A stretch of 64,000 nucleotides of DNA, taken from the NCBI GenBank assembly GCA_003313425.1, contig NHZP01000082.1:62001-126000 (forward strand). The letters are read 5' to 3'. The notes below the pieces were generated by a model. It worked only from the letters and a program-made list of their open reading frames with translations. It searched no databases and had not been told where the DNA came from. The stretch comes from Pseudopyrenochaeta lycopersici (lineage: Eukaryota; Ascomycota; Dothideomycetes; Pleosporales; Pseudopyrenochaetaceae). Of this stretch, positions 12,238-26,522 are shown piece after piece; the stretch's first letter is position 1; each line of letters opens with the position of its first letter. The translations under genes were made by a program, and so were the position numbers.

Positions 12238-14764
12238 TTACGAAGGGTCCTCCACCTGTTCAACGAAGCAAAGTACCGCCCCTTCATTCACAGCATCGCC
12301 CTTACTAACCCGCACGTCAAGCCTGCCATCAACGGCCGCAGCGATGTTGATTTCCATCTTCATGCTTTCAACCACCATGATAGTTTCGCCGACTCCGACT
12401 TCATCGCCAGTCTTTCTAGCAACAGACAGCACTTTGCATGGCATTGGTGCTTTTACCGTACAACCCTCCCCATCACTAGAAGTTTCGATATCCTTGCGGA
12501 GGCTCTCAAAGTAGCTTAACAGATTGAAACACTGGTATTCGACTTGCGTGCCTATTGCGGGAAGATGGATAAACAAGTGTTGGCCCCGACCTGTCTGCGA
12601 TGAGCTTGGCGATGTAGCGTGGATGTCGGAGGAGATGGATGCCTGGAGCTTTTCGCCATCGATGAAGACTTGTAGCCTAGCTATTGTCCATGGGGAGTCA
12701 ACGCAGCTGCTTTTTTTCGGGCGGAAGGTTACAAGCTCGCAATGATCGAGCATGATCTCGACTGGTAGATTGTCCGAGCGGTAGAAGGAGCCTTGTCTCA
12801 ATGCACTGCTGATTGCATTGTATGCCTTCGAGACTTGAAGCGCAGGAGATGACGCACTGGATGGTTTCTCTGGTTTTTCGAGTGGGTGCAGAGCCGAAGA
12901 TAACGGCGCCATCTGAACTTGGTGTACCGTGCCATCGTGAGAATGTGTCGATGTGCAAAGCATAGGTCCGCCTTTGTGAACCGCATCCGAAGAGTCGATA
13001 ATCAAGAACCTCCCAGACATGGGATCGTGATGCTGATTCCGGAATCCATATCGAACGTTTCGGAATGGCCGTGCGGCTTGCTTCTCTAGCCACAGGAGGA
13101 AGATGTACGCAACGAGCGGGATCTTTCGACCTAGTGACTCTACGTTGCTCATAGCATCTGCTTCGAGCAGAGAGGTCAGGTTGTTGGGAATGAAGGAGGT
13201 GGTGTACTGTGGGTCCCGGAAGCCCTCGTGCGCCAAACAAACTTGCATGAAGTGAAGATTCGTTCGAATTCCAACGCATGCAGTGTTTGCCAATACATGT
13301 ATCATCTTATCAATGGCAAGCGATCGTGTCGGCGCCCACACTACAATCTTCGCAATGAGTGAGTCGAAGTGTATGGATACGGAGGCGCCCGTCTGCAGGG
13401 CCGTTTCATAGCGAACATTCTCAATTCCCTCTGCTGGCTCCCAGAAACGTAAAAGACCATTCTGTGGGTAAAAGTCATTCTGGGCGTCTTCAGCACACAG
13501 TCGGCATTCGATTGCATGGCCAATTTGCGGAATACCAGCAGTGAGAGCGGAGAGGGAAGTGAGGTTGCCACCTGCAGCCACGAAAATCTGCAAGGAGACA
13601 ATGTCGAGTCTAGTTACTTCTTCTGTGATGGGATGCTCCACTTGTAGCCGTGTATTGACCTCGAGGAAGAAAAAGCGTGACGTTTTCACATCGTATACAA
13701 ATTCCACCGTGCCCGCGCCTTCGTATGCCAGCAGTTGCCCGATCTGAACGGCAACTCGACACATTTCTTCTCTCTTTTCCTGCGTTATCCATGGACAAGG
13801 TGTCTCTTCAATAATCTTCTGGTGCCGTCTTTGTACTGAGCATTCGCGTTCCCACAGGGACAAAACGTTGCCGTGACGATCGCCAATAATCTGTACTTCT
13901 ATATGTTTGGCCGCCTCGATGTAAGTCTCCAGAATACAATCCTGTGATCCGAATGACCTTTGCGCTTCAGACTGTGCTCTCCCGAGCTCTTCGCGAAACC
14001 TGTCTGCGCTACGAACCACCCGCATACCCTTTCCACCACCTCCTGCCGAAGCTTTAATCATGATGGGATATCCCATTTGCTGCGCAGCAATCTCGAGTGC
14101 TTCTATATCCCCAGATGACCCAGCATAGCCTGGGATCAATGGGATGCTGGGACAGTGCTCTCGGAGATATTCTTTTGAGCTTCGTTTGTCACCTAATGTT
14201 GACATTGCCTTCGCACTGGGCCCGATGAAGATGAGGCTTGCGTCTCGTGTGGCTTGAGCAAAGCTGGCATTCTCGCTGAGGTAGCCATATCCTGGGTGTA
14301 TAGCTTGGGCACCAACCGAAGCCGCTGTCGAGATCAGGCGGTCAATGTCGAGAAATGGGTTGCCCGTCGAATGTTCTATGCTTCCGATATCAATGGCTTC
14401 ATCCGCATCGTCGACATGTCGTGAGTCTCTATCCCTAAACCATCAAAAGGACGATTGGTTAGCACTGACCCTGTTGAGCCTAACAATTATTTTCAAGTGT
14501 GCTGTGGGAAATGAAAAAAGAAACTGACTCATTGACGAATACGGCAACAGACTTAATGCCGAGTTTGTGACATGTTGCAATGACACGACACGCAATCTCT
14601 CCCCGATTTGCTACCAGAATTTTCGCGATAACTGGTACGCTATTCTTTTTAGTGGGCGGCTGTGCGGTGAATAATTTTGGCCGTGAAGGACACGTCGAGT
14701 CCTGTTGTGTACGAGTGCAATGTTCAGCCATTCTTGCCCCAGGAACGATGTATTCTACGGTCAA
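12238..14764 (-). CDS. Biotin-dependent acyl-CoA carboxylase, alpha (biotin carboxylase/BCCP) subunit
   Basis: Two exons, 14529-14764 and 12238-14434, joined across a 94-bp intron (810 aa). The subunit carboxylates its own biotin with ATP and bicarbonate, then hands CO2 to the beta subunit. Domains in order: biotin carboxylase N-terminal domain (about 48-155, [13 protein letters not shown] and [13 protein letters not shown]); ATP-grasp with the glycine-rich loop SAGGGGKGM near 208-216 and [11 protein letters not shown]; biotin carboxylase C-terminal domain; a linker; and a biotinyl domain with ESMKME, Lys771 being the biotin site 39 residues from the end. Order and length fit methylcrotonyl-, geranyl- or propionyl-CoA carboxylase alpha subunits. 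The first 47 residues are not clearly a mitochondrial presequence, and Met12 is a possible alternative start. There is no PTS1. Its likely partner is the beta subunit at 48048-50120. Confidence 0.93.
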
Positions 14765-15580
14765 TATGTAGTATGAAATCCCAATAGAGTATTTTCTATT
14801 ATTTCAATTCCATCTGCACCGTTCCGTTTCACATTATAAGGAGCGGCGCGGGCCGGCCAATGTGTAACCGATAGCCGCCCGGCCCAGACAAATGCCGGCA
14901 ATGGTCTGCAAAGATATGGCAGTAGGAAAGAAGAGAAATTGTGCTGCGTAGTAAGGCTTAACAAACCCTCCTTGTGGTTTTGCCTATGCTGCCTCTTGGG
15001 AGTACGGGTTGCTCTTCGGGATTGGTACAATGAGATCGTAGTTACGTGATATATACTTCTTGAAGATCTCTAACCTGCATTACTGCATTTATATGTTACT
15101 GAATGATCAATTGAATTTCATACCTCCAACTATGCACTATGAATCGAGAGCGCCATCATTACCAACATCACCACTTCTTCTTAGAGAATGCTCCAACTTC
15201 TTCCCTCGTTGCCTACATACAGTCATAGTAAGAAATACTTTGCTTCGAAGTCATATTTTGGCTCTAAACAGTAGAAGTCTTAAGACAACCGTACGCTCTT
15301 CTAATTGATGAGCGGTTAAGCTACTTGGTGTCACAATGCATGGAAAGCAACGCTCTTTCGCGGCGGAAATACTGGATTTTGGCACACTGAAATCTACGGC
15401 AATGCAGTAATTTGATCCAACCTAGAATTAAGTGTCGAATGCCTTCAAGTAAGTCATTTGCGGGTAATGATTGCGGCGCATAGAGACAGTGCCATAAAAT
15501 CCACGTCCATATCAGAGAAGGCGCGAGCTTCCCAAACTTGTCCCTGCCACGCAGTCTACAATTTACATACAACGCCCCTC
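14765..15580. promoter_or_regulatory. Upstream region of the carboxylase alpha gene, otherwise no gene
   Basis: Promoter side of the minus-strand carboxylase gene. A GC-rich patch with GGCCAAT (CCAAT box type) lies near 14855. The frames at 15060-15308 and 15321-15623 have no recognisable domain and no convincing coding character, so I do not call genes here. Confidence 0.4.
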
Positions 15581-15631
15581 GCAACCAGTGTGGTTTCAAT
15601 CCCGATTTTGTCAATCTTATCAATTAATCCT
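15581..15631 (+). repeat. Inverted repeat at the left border of the transposon block
   Basis: GCAACCAGTGTGGTTTCAAT followed by TGTCAATC and TTATCAAT recurs, with small changes, in reverse complement at 29518-29562. The two copies sit at the two borders of the transposon block between the gene islands. Confidence 0.55.
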
Positions 15632-16265
15632 TATTAATTGATATTAATCCCATCCTCGAATTGAATTGACAATTGACCACGATTGACGGCCCCTGCACTA
15701 CCCCTAGTTGCCCTGCCGAACGCCACTAAACAAACGCCACTAAACACACCCACAGGAACCCATAGTATCCGAAGTCTATTAAAGTTCTCTTCTTTTACCT
15801 TATTTTATGTAGAGCATAGATATTAAACTTAATTTATTCTTAACACATATTTCTACTAAAGATTCTCTTACTACTAAGGCAACAATAGAGTCTAGAAATA
15901 TAAGGGGAACTGCAGCAACTATAATAAGGGTATACTAATATCCTCTGGGACTAAATAAATTAGAAAAATAAATAAAAATAGACTTTTCTATTATTAATAC
16001 TATACAGATAGCTACTAAAGCTAAGTAAGTAATATATTTTAAAACTATCTTATAAGTATCTATAGTATTACTATTATAGAAGAGCCTTTAGTAATTTATA
16101 AATCTACTATTAGCTAGCTTAAATATTTTTATATAATAGCTGCTTTATTAGGGTAAATATTATAAAAGGTAGATACTTAAGTCTTTTATAAGGTACTTAA
16201 TAAAGAGACTATTACTAAGGCGCTAGCTACGTTAATTATTATGTAAAACCTGTCCTTTTATATTA
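15632..16265. other. AT-rich RIP-mutated DNA, no gene
   Basis: The sequence turns AT-rich from about 15770 with stops in all frames. I recognise nothing in it before the pogo-like element that begins at 16266. Confidence 0.5.
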
Positions 16266-18384
16266 ACGTGTTCCACCACCTGATGCACGTCCCCACCTAA
16301 TGCACGCGCAACACCATGCAACCAACAAAATAATTGAAGCTGTACAGCCACTAACAATAGCTATTATTTCGAGATTTTTTAGAGTCACAATCTAAGGACT
16401 ATATAGAAGATTTGCGCAGTCTTATATTACGTAATATATTATTATAGTAGTTAAATAGGTCGCCTAGAGCGAGAGCTTACATAAGCAGCTGCGTTAACCT
16501 TAGTAGGATCCTTATTAACTATAACAGCCTCTAAAGCTTTAATAAGCTTAAGGCTTTATCTCTTACCTAATTTAGATAATTTAAGGTTACTATTAAGCTG
16601 TTTTTAAAGCTTATAAGTAACCTTTTACTCCTTATAATAGGTAGCTTTCTAAAGCTTTAAATGCTTACGCTCTTCCTTAGCTATAACCTTTATTAATTAC
16701 TTCTATTTAAGCTGCTTAGCCTTAAGAAGTATCTATTACTTTTATAGCTAGATAGCTTTACTTTTTTAGTACTAGAGCTCCTTATTTTTATAGTCCTTCT
16801 ACTCCTACTATATATAAGCTTCTTAAATTATCTTAGGTAACTAGAAAATAGCTCTACTATAGTTTTCCTTTAAAGCTTAAAGTAGTAGAGCTTTACTACG
16901 CTTATAACCCTTCTTCTTATTTATAAGGGCCTCTTAAAGCTACTTATTTTTATATTAAAGTAAGGTATTTTAGACTAATATTATATAGAGCGCTTAGCTA
17001 AGCTTCTATACCTTTAAATTATATATATCCTTAATAGTACGCTATAGTAATAGCTTAATCTTTCTCTAATTACTAGCGCTAAGTATATAAGAGCTACTAC
17101 TACTTAAAGATAGCGGCTTATTACGTAGTATTATAGAATTAAACCTTTTAAGTATAATATTTAGTTTAAAAGGTAAGAGCCTTATAACCTTAAACGCCTT
17201 TAAAATCTTTATTTTAGTAAACTCTAAGTGCTAGGTACTATAAAATAACTTAAAGAAATCGCGTTTTATAATTAAAGTAAATCCTTAAGCTTTATATATA
17301 AAGATATTAAGTTTATTATAGAAAGCAGCTGTAAGAAGAGTAAAGAGGCATATATTAAGCAGCTAAAGCGTATACGTTAAATAAGGAGGTAGTATAGTAA
17401 GGAGTATCTTATTATTATTATAAAAATCTATAAAATCTATAGTTACGTAAAATCTATAGTTATTAAGGATAAGCAGCTACTATAAGCTACGCGCCTTAGC
17501 TTTAGTCTCGCGATTAAAGACTTATTTAAGCTAGCTTAGGCTAATATTATTACTTATCTATCTACTTAATAATAAGGTAAAGAAGGCTTTATATTATATA
17601 GCTTTAAAATCTTATAACTAGGTATCTTATATAGTACTAGAGGTAGCCTAGTAAATAAGCGCTAGTAAAAGAGCTATACTATTAGTATAGATATAAGCTA
17701 TAGTAGTAATCTACTTGTAATTACTATCTTAGATAATATACTTTAGTTTTCCTAACTTATATATACTCCTAGAAAACACGCGTTTACTCTTAAAGAGTAT
17801 ACTAATAAGGAAGCCTTTCTTATCTATATTATATATATAGTAACTATTAATATAATATTCTATAATTTTCTACTTTAGCAGCTTAAAGTAGAGGCTATAC
17901 TTAAAGGCAGAATTAGCTTTAAACTAGTTATAATTAAGGGTAGATACCTAGTAAGATATAAGCTTAATATTATGCTATGTAATAAAGTAGTTAACCTAGT
18001 TTTTACCTGCTAGCTTTTAAGTAATTTAGGATATAAAATTTTAAATTATAGGCTTTAAAGGAGGTAATCTATGTCTATAAAGCTTATAAATATACTCTAT
18101 AAGCTTAGCTTCTTATATAGTATTAAGTAATTTACTATTATTAATTTTAGATATATAGCTCTAAGTAACACCTCTATAATAGCGTGATAGCGTTAACTAG
18201 TTAACACTATATTTTTTTATAACATCTGCGTAATAGAATAGTTCTCTAAGCTTTAAGGATTGTAGCGTAGTAAGCGCGTCCTCTATATTGTTAATATTTG
18301 TGGTGTTATTACGCGTTGAAATTTTGATGAAATTTGGTGTTCGCGTGCATTAGGTAGGGACGTGCATCAGGTAGTAGAACACGT
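16266..18384 (-). mobile_element. pogo/Fot1-like DNA transposon, RIP-degraded
   Basis: A 2119-bp element flanked by TA (16264-16265 and 18385-18386), with inverted terminal repeats of about 46 bp starting ACGTGTTC. The minus-strand translation around 17000-16550 resembles the C-terminal region of pogo-family transposases (short lysine-rich helical repeats after a KALPL-like motif), with many stops at expected Gln codons. It has exactly the same length as the element at 61822-63940 and shares the first bases of its terminal repeat. Confidence 0.85.
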
Positions 18385-18537
18385 TATAGAGTAGCCTAAA
18401 TTTTATACTTTTTACTAGCTCCTTAACCCTAAGGTTAAAGGCTATATTATAACTACGTACTTAGAGGTTAGAAAGAAGATTATAATACTCTATAAATACT
18501 AGAAAGATTATATATAAAAGAGACTTTAGTTATTAAG

Positions 18538-18970
18538 TGTAAAGATCTTAAAAGCTATTAGTAAGAATAACTAATAAGACTACAAGGTTAGTTCTCTAGG
18601 ATAGAGTAAGAGACTATATAGAAGGGGGGTTTAATACTAAGATAGTAAGAGGGCGCTTCTATAAAGAGTACTAAGGGTTAAGAATAATTAGTATTACTAT
18701 TACTATACTATAAAGTATAATATTAAGTTAAATATAATAAGCTATAAGAGTTTATTATAGTAATCTATATATATAAAGAGTCTTATAAGACTATATTATT
18801 CTTACTAAGTCTTATATAGAGACTAAGTATTAGCGTATAAGATTCTTAAGACTATAAGACTTATAATAAGTTACGTGTTCCTTCCTAGGCGCAGCCTTAT
18901 GCCTAGTACACGTACTAGGATGTAGGGCTTCTTAAGGTAGTTATCCTTTAGTATATTCTAGATTATAATA
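18538..18970 (-). repeat. 3' LTR of the second gypsy-type element
   Basis: Starts TGTAAAGATC and ends GATTATAATA. It aligns along its full length with 26523-26954 and is more strongly RIP-mutated than the other copy: TGTAGGGCTTC here against CCGCGGGGCTTC there. Confidence 0.85.
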
Positions 18971-21900
18971 CTATCCCCCTTCTCTAATAACTTATATCTA
19001 TATAAGTTAATCTAATATCCTCCTAGGCTACCTATTATTATTAGAAACGCAGTAATTAAATAAATAATAAAGGTTAGGACGTAATAGTATCCTGTAAATA
19101 GTATATAGAAAATAACTTAGGTTATTAGATATCTTCTTTATCTATAAAATATAGAAATTATAAGGGAGTTAGGGGATAAGTAGAATATATACCTATTAAC
19201 GTCTTAGTTCTAGATTTCTTAAGGATTAATAAGGAGTTAGTAGATCTAGACTAGTAAGATAAAGTAGTAGAGAAAGCTATTAATAAGGATAAGTAGTTAG
19301 TATAGGCAGCGTTTAATTATATTACTGCAGCGCGCTTAAAGTAGAAACGTCTGCGTAAGTAATAAAAGTTATTAAAGAACAAGAAGGTAAGATTATTTAA
19401 TAAAGGTCTTATAGATATAGAGGATATTAAATAGCTTAAGGCGTTAGAGTCCTTAAATTCTAAGTTAGCTTTAGTTAACTCTAAGGCTCTTTTAAGTACT
19501 ACTATTATAAACTAGATACTATTCTAAGAACTAGGGCTACTAGAGTCTTCTAGCTAAGTATCTTTAGAATTATAATAAGCCTCTTAGGTTTATTATTTCT
19601 TCTTTTTAGCTTCCTTTCTTTTTTAGTATTCTCTAATTCTTTTCTAGTAGTTCCTTAAGTATTCCTCTAGTTCCTATATACTTTCTAAGCTTAGGTATCT
19701 CTTCTATTTAACTAAGTAACTAAAGTTTAGTTCTAGGTTATTAACTCTTCTATTTTATTAGTATTTTAGGATTTTCTTAACTTTAAACTTATTTTCTTTC
19801 TCTAGGTTATACTAAAATATTTTTTATAATAGTATTATAGGGTTAGCTAGTTCTAACTTAGAGATATAGAAGCGTAGGTAGATCTGTATATCTAGTAGTA
19901 GCTTAAGTATATAATTTATAAGTCTGTTTTATTCTTTAACTAAAAATAGTCTAACCTTAATATAATTAAGTCTTTTACTTAGTTACTTATTACGTAAATT
20001 CTTTATAAGTAAGTATACTTTATCCCCCCTCTTTACCTAAAGTACTATTTTCTTTTCTTATTTTAGTAGGAAATACTATTACGTTATACTTTCTTAAAGT
20101 TTTCTTAGAGTTATTTATATATTTTCTTTATTTCTTCTACTATTTTTATAGCTACTTTAGTTTTCTTACTAAGATATATCTTTATAAATAGATTAGGGTG
20201 TCTCCTATAGTTAGTAAAGAATAGCGTTTTTCTAGTTAATTCTAATAATTTATTATTATAGGCTAGTTATACTATTAGTAATAATAAGACCTAAATATTT
20301 TATTATTAATTACTGTAAATTCTTAGGCAGGTCTTTATTATTCTATTTATTCTTTCTGTCTATCTATCTGTTTATAGGTAATAGGCTGTTAATAACTTTC
20401 TCTTTATCTCTATTACTACTATTAACGTAGACTAGAAATTAGATATAAAGAGCTTATCTCTATTACTTATAATAGACTTAGGTATACTATAGTACTGTAT
20501 TAGTTAGTCTAGAATAATAAACGCTAGTTATTCTATACTATAGATAATTCTAAATAGTATTATCTCTGCTACTTTTATAAACCTACAGACTATATTAAAG
20601 ATAGCGTTATACTTAACTCCTATTACGGGATTTTTTAATAGTAATAACCTTATTACAAAGTCTATAGAAATATCTTCCTAAGGTTTATTAGGTAGCTCTA
20701 TAGCTTATATTTCTCTGTATAGTATATAGGTACTATATTTATTCTTATAATAGTCTGCATATTTTTTAATAAACTGTTTAACTTTAGTCTTTATATTCTT
20801 AAAGTTGTAGTGTTATTATATAAGTTCTATTATTCTTTTAATTCTAGAGTAACTATATACTAGGTTATTATAGTATTATTAGATAATTACTTCTTATAAT
20901 TTTTAAAGTACTTTAGACATAATTATTATAGTATTATTTAATAACTAATTAGGTCCTAAGCCTCTATTCTAGTTTACTTAAAGGGTAGTATTACTAACTA
21001 TTACTTTTATTCCTGCAATATCTAATCTGCAGCTAAGAGTGTTAGCTCTACTATTATTCTTTCCTAGCGTGTATATAATCTTAAACTTATATTATCCTAA
21101 TATTTTAGCCTATCTAACTTATCTTTAGTTTAAGTCCTTAGTAGTAGTAAAATTAACTAAGTTCTTATAATCTGTAAATATTATAAAATCTAAGCAGCTC
21201 TCTGCGTAGATTTGCTAGTAGTAAAGGGCGTTAATAATTACTATAAGCTCTTTATTATACACGTTATAGCGTTCCTTAAGGTCTATAAATTTTCTTAAGT
21301 AGTAGGCGATTAGGTGCTATTTCTTATTACGCTCTTATTTTACTATTACACCTAGTATAAGGTCTAAGGTATCTATTTTAAACTATAGAGGTTCTCCTAT
21401 TTAGAATATAATTAATACTAGTAGTATAATATAGGCTTCCTTAAGAATTTAGAATACTTTTCTTTATTTATTTCTCTATTCTTATTTTATTTTTTTTCTT
21501 ATAAGTTAGGTAAGTAGGATAAATTTTTTAGAGAAGTCCTTAATAAACTATTAGTTAAAGTTAATAAATTCTATAAATAACTATATATCTTTAACTATTT
21601 TAGGTTTAAGCTATTCTTTTACTACTTTTATTTTTTCTTTACTTATCTTTACTTTATATACACCTACTATATATCTTAAGAATTTAACTTCTTCTTTATA
21701 GAAGTTATATTTATTAGGTTTAAGTAGTAAACTAAATCTTCTTAGATAGGTAAGAACTATTTAACGTGCTTAATATATTCCTATAAATTATTAGAGTATA
21801 TATATTTATTATTAAGGTGTATAATAATAAATATATCTAGGTACTCCCTTAACACGTTATTAATAAGTACCTAGTATATAGCTAGTGCGTTAGTAAGACT

Positions 21901-22561
21901 AAAAAGTATTACTATATACTTATAGTAGCTATAGCGTATTCTAAATATAGTCTTTTATTCTTTACTTTTTTTTATATAAATAAAGTTATATACTCTTCTT
22001 AAGTCTAATACTATAAAGACTTTTATAAAAGCTAGTTAATCTTATAATTTTACTATATTTAGTAAAGAGTATTAATTCTTTATTATAATATTATTAAGTT
22101 TCTAGTTGTTAATATATAATCTTAACTTCTTATTTTTTTTAGTATAAATAGTATAGAGTATCTTACTAGTAACTATAATTCTCTAATAAATCTCTTTTTT
22201 AAGTTTATCTTAATATATTTACGTAGGGTCTTAAGTTCTTTTTCTAATAAACTATAAATTAGGCTAAAAGTTAGTTACTTTTCCTTCTTATAAGATTATC
22301 TTATAATCTTAAGGTTAATACTTAAGTAATACTTTTATACTTATCTCTTCTTAAAAAAGTAACTTATATTCTTTATACTTATTAGGGATTACTAAAGTTA
22401 CGCTTTACTCTCTAACTCTAGCTTATTAGTCTAAGAGCCTCTTATTAGTACCTGCTAAGTTAGACCTTTATATCTTAAGGTTATCCTTATTTAAAGTAAG
22501 AATTCCTATTATTATCTTCTTATCTACCTAAGTACTTAGCTATAGTATAGGCTTACTTATA

Positions 22562-23913
22562 CAGTGACCCCGCAAAAGTTTCCGCCGCACTAGTCGCGAC
22601 GCGTTCCCTCACAACATCTCCTTCTTAACTTTCAAGTATTATAACTATGCCACCACGTCGCCAAATTTTATAAGAAATAGACTAAAATACGCGCAGAGGC
22701 CCTAATTTAACAGTCCAGCAGCGAGATTAAATTATTAGGATGCTGCATGGTGGTTCTACAGTTGCTTAAGTTGCTAACGCGTATGGCCGGAGTAAACGCG
22801 CTATACGCGACCTTAGGAAGAAATATTACTAAACAGGCACAACTGCAGATAAACCTCGCAGCGGCCGGCCACCTATACTATCACTTTATTAAAAGAAGAT
22901 TATCTATCGCAAAGCACGTGCGCAGCCAAAAATTAAGTACAAAGAGCTAGCTGAAGTGGCAGTGGTTGTGAATCTAGATAGCACCTCTTCAAAGCCGCCT
23001 AGCTCTAGCACACTATCCCGATACCTTAAAAGATAAGGCCTCACTAAATCTCCTTGTAAAAAGCGTCCTAAGCTCCATCGCGGGGATGCATTAAGGCGCC
23101 TTAAGTTCTGCAAGGAGTACTCTCAATTCCCGTAGCATCAGCGCACGCTTAAGTTCTCTGACAAATACTTAGTTTAGAAGGGCTCAGGGCAAAACTAAGA
23201 GTAGGTTTTTTAAAATTTATAAGAGAAATAGAAGATAATAATGCTCTAAACCTATAGCTACGGTAAAAAGGTGTTATAAATAGTATAGGGTTTAATATAG
23301 TTAGATAAACGTAGGTGTGCCTGGAGAAGTCCTCTAGTTATAATAGAGCGTAATTTTAATACTCTAAAGTATGGGTACTCCGCTAAAAGTTATATTAAGG
23401 CCTTAACTAAAGGGCTTCTACTATCTTAGCGTTGTTCTTAGCTTTTTATGCAGGATAACGCGCGCATACACACAGCTGCAGCGACGCGTGAGTTTCTGCG
23501 CGAGCACTACATCACCACCATCAACTGGCCAGCATACTTACCTGATCTTAACCTAATTGAGCACCTCTGGTAGTACCTAAAGAAGCGCATGTACAAATTC
23601 TATCTATAATATAATAATTACAGCTAAGCTATAGAAGAGTGGGATAGCTTTTGTAGTGTATTAAAAGAGTGCTAGCGGCGCATACCAGCTAAGCTTATTA
23701 AGCGCCTTATCTTGAGTATGCGACAACGAATTACTGCATGTAAAAAGGCACGAGGATAGTAAACAAAATATTAAACATCTATATAACTCTTAACCCAAAA
23801 AAATAATTAATTATATAATATTTTAGCTAAGATATATGGTGTTGAAGTTTGGTGTACATGTGCTTGAGAGGGTGGCTCGTGCATGCGCGGCGGAAACTTT
23901 TGCGGGGTCATTG
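22562..23913 (+). mobile_element. Tc1/mariner-type DNA transposon nested in the retrotransposon
   Basis: 1352 bp flanked by TA at 22560-22561 and 23914-23915. The inverted terminal repeats of about 27 bp start CAGTGACCCCGCAAAAG on the left and CAATGACCCCGC on the right. It is less AT-rich than the surrounding retrotransposon, so it probably inserted later or was less mutated. The transposase frame is on the plus strand. Confidence 0.92.
22647..23759 (+). pseudogene. Tc1-type transposase, inactivated by stop codons
   Basis: One continuous frame of 371 codons, without frameshift but with several in-frame TAA/TAG. Seen along it are an N-terminal HTH region (RMLHGGSTVA, then GRSKRAIRDLRKK), KPRSGRPP, a central SPCKKRPKLHRGDALRRLKF, and the catalytic block MQDNARIHTAA (near 23450) followed by WPAYLPDLNLIEHLW. 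The latter is the DDE motif of Tc1 transposases with its second Asp and the conserved PDLNPIE context. Stops occur at expected Gln and Trp codons, so the damage is RIP and not indels. Confidence 0.88.
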
Positions 23914-26522
23914 TAGTTACGTCTATTCTATAGTATCTAAATAAGAACTTTTTCTTTTTCTAATCTATGTCTAGACTATATTCTCTTAACTATAAAAGTC
24001 TTAGTATTATATTATATTATAATAGTCTAAAAACGTCTAGGTTAATTATTTCTTTATAGTTCTAGATAATAAGTTATATATTTTATACTTTATGTGTAAT
24101 TACGGACTCTAATACTATTAGTTATCTATTAGCTACTATTAATAAATATAATACTAATTTTAGTAATAGGATAAGGCTAGCTTATTCTATTGCTTACGTA
24201 GAAATATAGCTTTATTATACTCTAGAATCTACTAGTACCTTTATCTAGCTTCTATTAAGCTTAATATTTAGCTTAAGAACTCTTTATGCGCCTGTTACGT
24301 ATAGAGTTTATAATTCTTACTCTTTAGTAGGCGCGACCCTAAAAAAGATTCCTCTTAGTACCTATTTATAATCTTAACGTCTTTATACTTAAGGTAATTA
24401 GAGTTAAGACACGTTTACTATTACTATTAATTATACTCTCTATTAAAAATAAGCTGTATTACTATAGTAGCTGTAGAGTTATTATTTCCTAGAAAATACA
24501 GGATAGTCCTCTTATTCTATAGGTAGTTATTATATTTAACTTTAAGATAGTTATACTATTAGTACTTATACTAGTAAAATAAATAAGGAAAATATTCTTA
24601 TTCTGTTTTACTAGAATAGTATATTATATATAGGTCTATAGTATAGAAAGACTAGTTAATAATACTATATTATTTATTACGTAGGTCTATTAAGTAGTCT
24701 AGTACTAGTTTCTATAGTCCTATACGTATAGTATGTAAAGTCTAAGCTACCTTAGTATACTTATATAATTTCCTAGCTTCTTCCTCTATAAGAAGTTAGT
24801 TAGAGTTAATATTTCCTTTATTATCCTCTTAATATATTTATTATTTAAGCTAAGTATAAGCATCTTACGTCTTACTAACTATAAGTATAATTTTACTATA
24901 AGAATTAACTTAAAGATACCTTTATTATACTAGGTTCTTAGGACTTAGTATATAGAAAGCGTCTTCCTATATTAGTAGTAGTATTATTTAGCGTTATAAT
25001 ACGTATTTAGAGGTTTTAACTATTAAGAGTTCTAGTACCTATATTTACTTAGCTTATTAAAGTTTCTAAGGCTCGTCTCTAACGCTTACAGGTTACTATA
25101 CTTTTTTAGCTTTTTCTACCTATTCTTATATTATCTTTACGTAATATTTAGAGTAATAGTAGTATTTCTATAATATATCTTATATTACTTATTTAGCTAG
25201 GATAATTATACTTATTCCTTATACTATAGCTACTTCCTATTCTTCTAAAGTTAGCGCGTTAATATATCATACTTTATATATATATTACGCGCGTAGTTAG
25301 TAGTTAAGTTCTACTATATCTTTCTCCGCCTCTATAGGCGTTAATAGCCTTAGAGTTCTTAGTTAATACTAGTTCTAAAAGTTTTCTTTTTTCTAACCTT
25401 TAGTTAGAAGTACTATAGTACTATTAAGGTCTTCTTTAGTATATTTATAGACTAAGGATAGAGAGCTATTACTCTCTTCCTTATCTTTACTATACTAGGT
25501 TCTTAGAATTCCTACCTTAGTAGATTCCTAGAGAAGTAGCTATAATATCTCTATATCTTAAGCCCTTTCCTCTTAAGTTATAATAACTTCTTATATTTTA
25601 TTATTACTATTTTCTTCTTTTATAGCTAATATATTAATCTAGTAGATTACTTTATTCTTACTTCTATAATCTCTAGCTATATAGCCTTTCTTATTATAGT
25701 TAAAGTAAATTATTTCTTTATTCTTCTTTCTACTCTTACTTAACTTTTCTTTATTAAGGTTATTTAGATATATTACCTTAGATCCCCTAGATGTATAGTA
25801 TCCTAAGACTTCTTATAGCTAGTATTTATATTATAAGTAACTATTATTTAATTTATTATAATAATCCTTTTAGGGTTTTTTATCTTCTCTAGTTTACCTA
25901 AATTATTATTCTTTAAGTTATATATAGAGCTTATAGAGCTCTATATCTAGTTAAATAGTTTTATTAATTAAGTTATCTAGTATTATAATATTCGTACTAG
26001 AGTATATAAGCTTAGTTTAGATATCTACTTTTAGGCCTTATTTATATATAGTTTTTAGAGTATTATTATTCTAGTTAGTTTATCTAGAGTACCTTAGAAA
26101 CTTATTAGCGTAGTTAGTAGTAGATTAAGTTTATTATATATTCTAGATTTTTTGTTCTATAATAGTTACCTTATTTAGGAGCCTGAACGCCTAGCGCATA
26201 GACTTTTTAAATATACTAGTTTCCTTAAACATAGTAATTAGTTCTAAGGGTTTCTTATTATTACTTAGGTACTTAACTAAATAGAGTTTTACCTATTTAG
26301 TAGCTTCGTCTCTTATACAGCTAGATATAAGTACTACTTAGATATTATTATCTATAGTAGTTACGTTAAACTTAAAGAATAGGTTAAATTAAAGTAGCTA
26401 TTCTTTAAGTTTAAACTAATTTCTATAGAAGAGGTCTAGTTTAGTAACAGCGTTACTTAGCCTAGTAATATAGTAGGCCGTGTTTTCTACATAAGTATTA
26501 CTTATCTTAAGGGTATTTAAAG

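Noticed and set aside
12238..14764. Acetyl-CoA or pyruvate carboxylase as identity of the alpha subunit
   Set aside because: Pyruvate carboxylase and fungal acetyl-CoA carboxylase are single long chains with fused transferase domains; this protein stops after the biotinyl domain, as in MCC/GCC/PCC alpha subunits.
15321..15623. 100-codon minus-strand frame and the 82-codon frame at 15060
   Set aside because: No recognisable motif, no splice partners and no family resemblance; the frames look like chance in balanced DNA.
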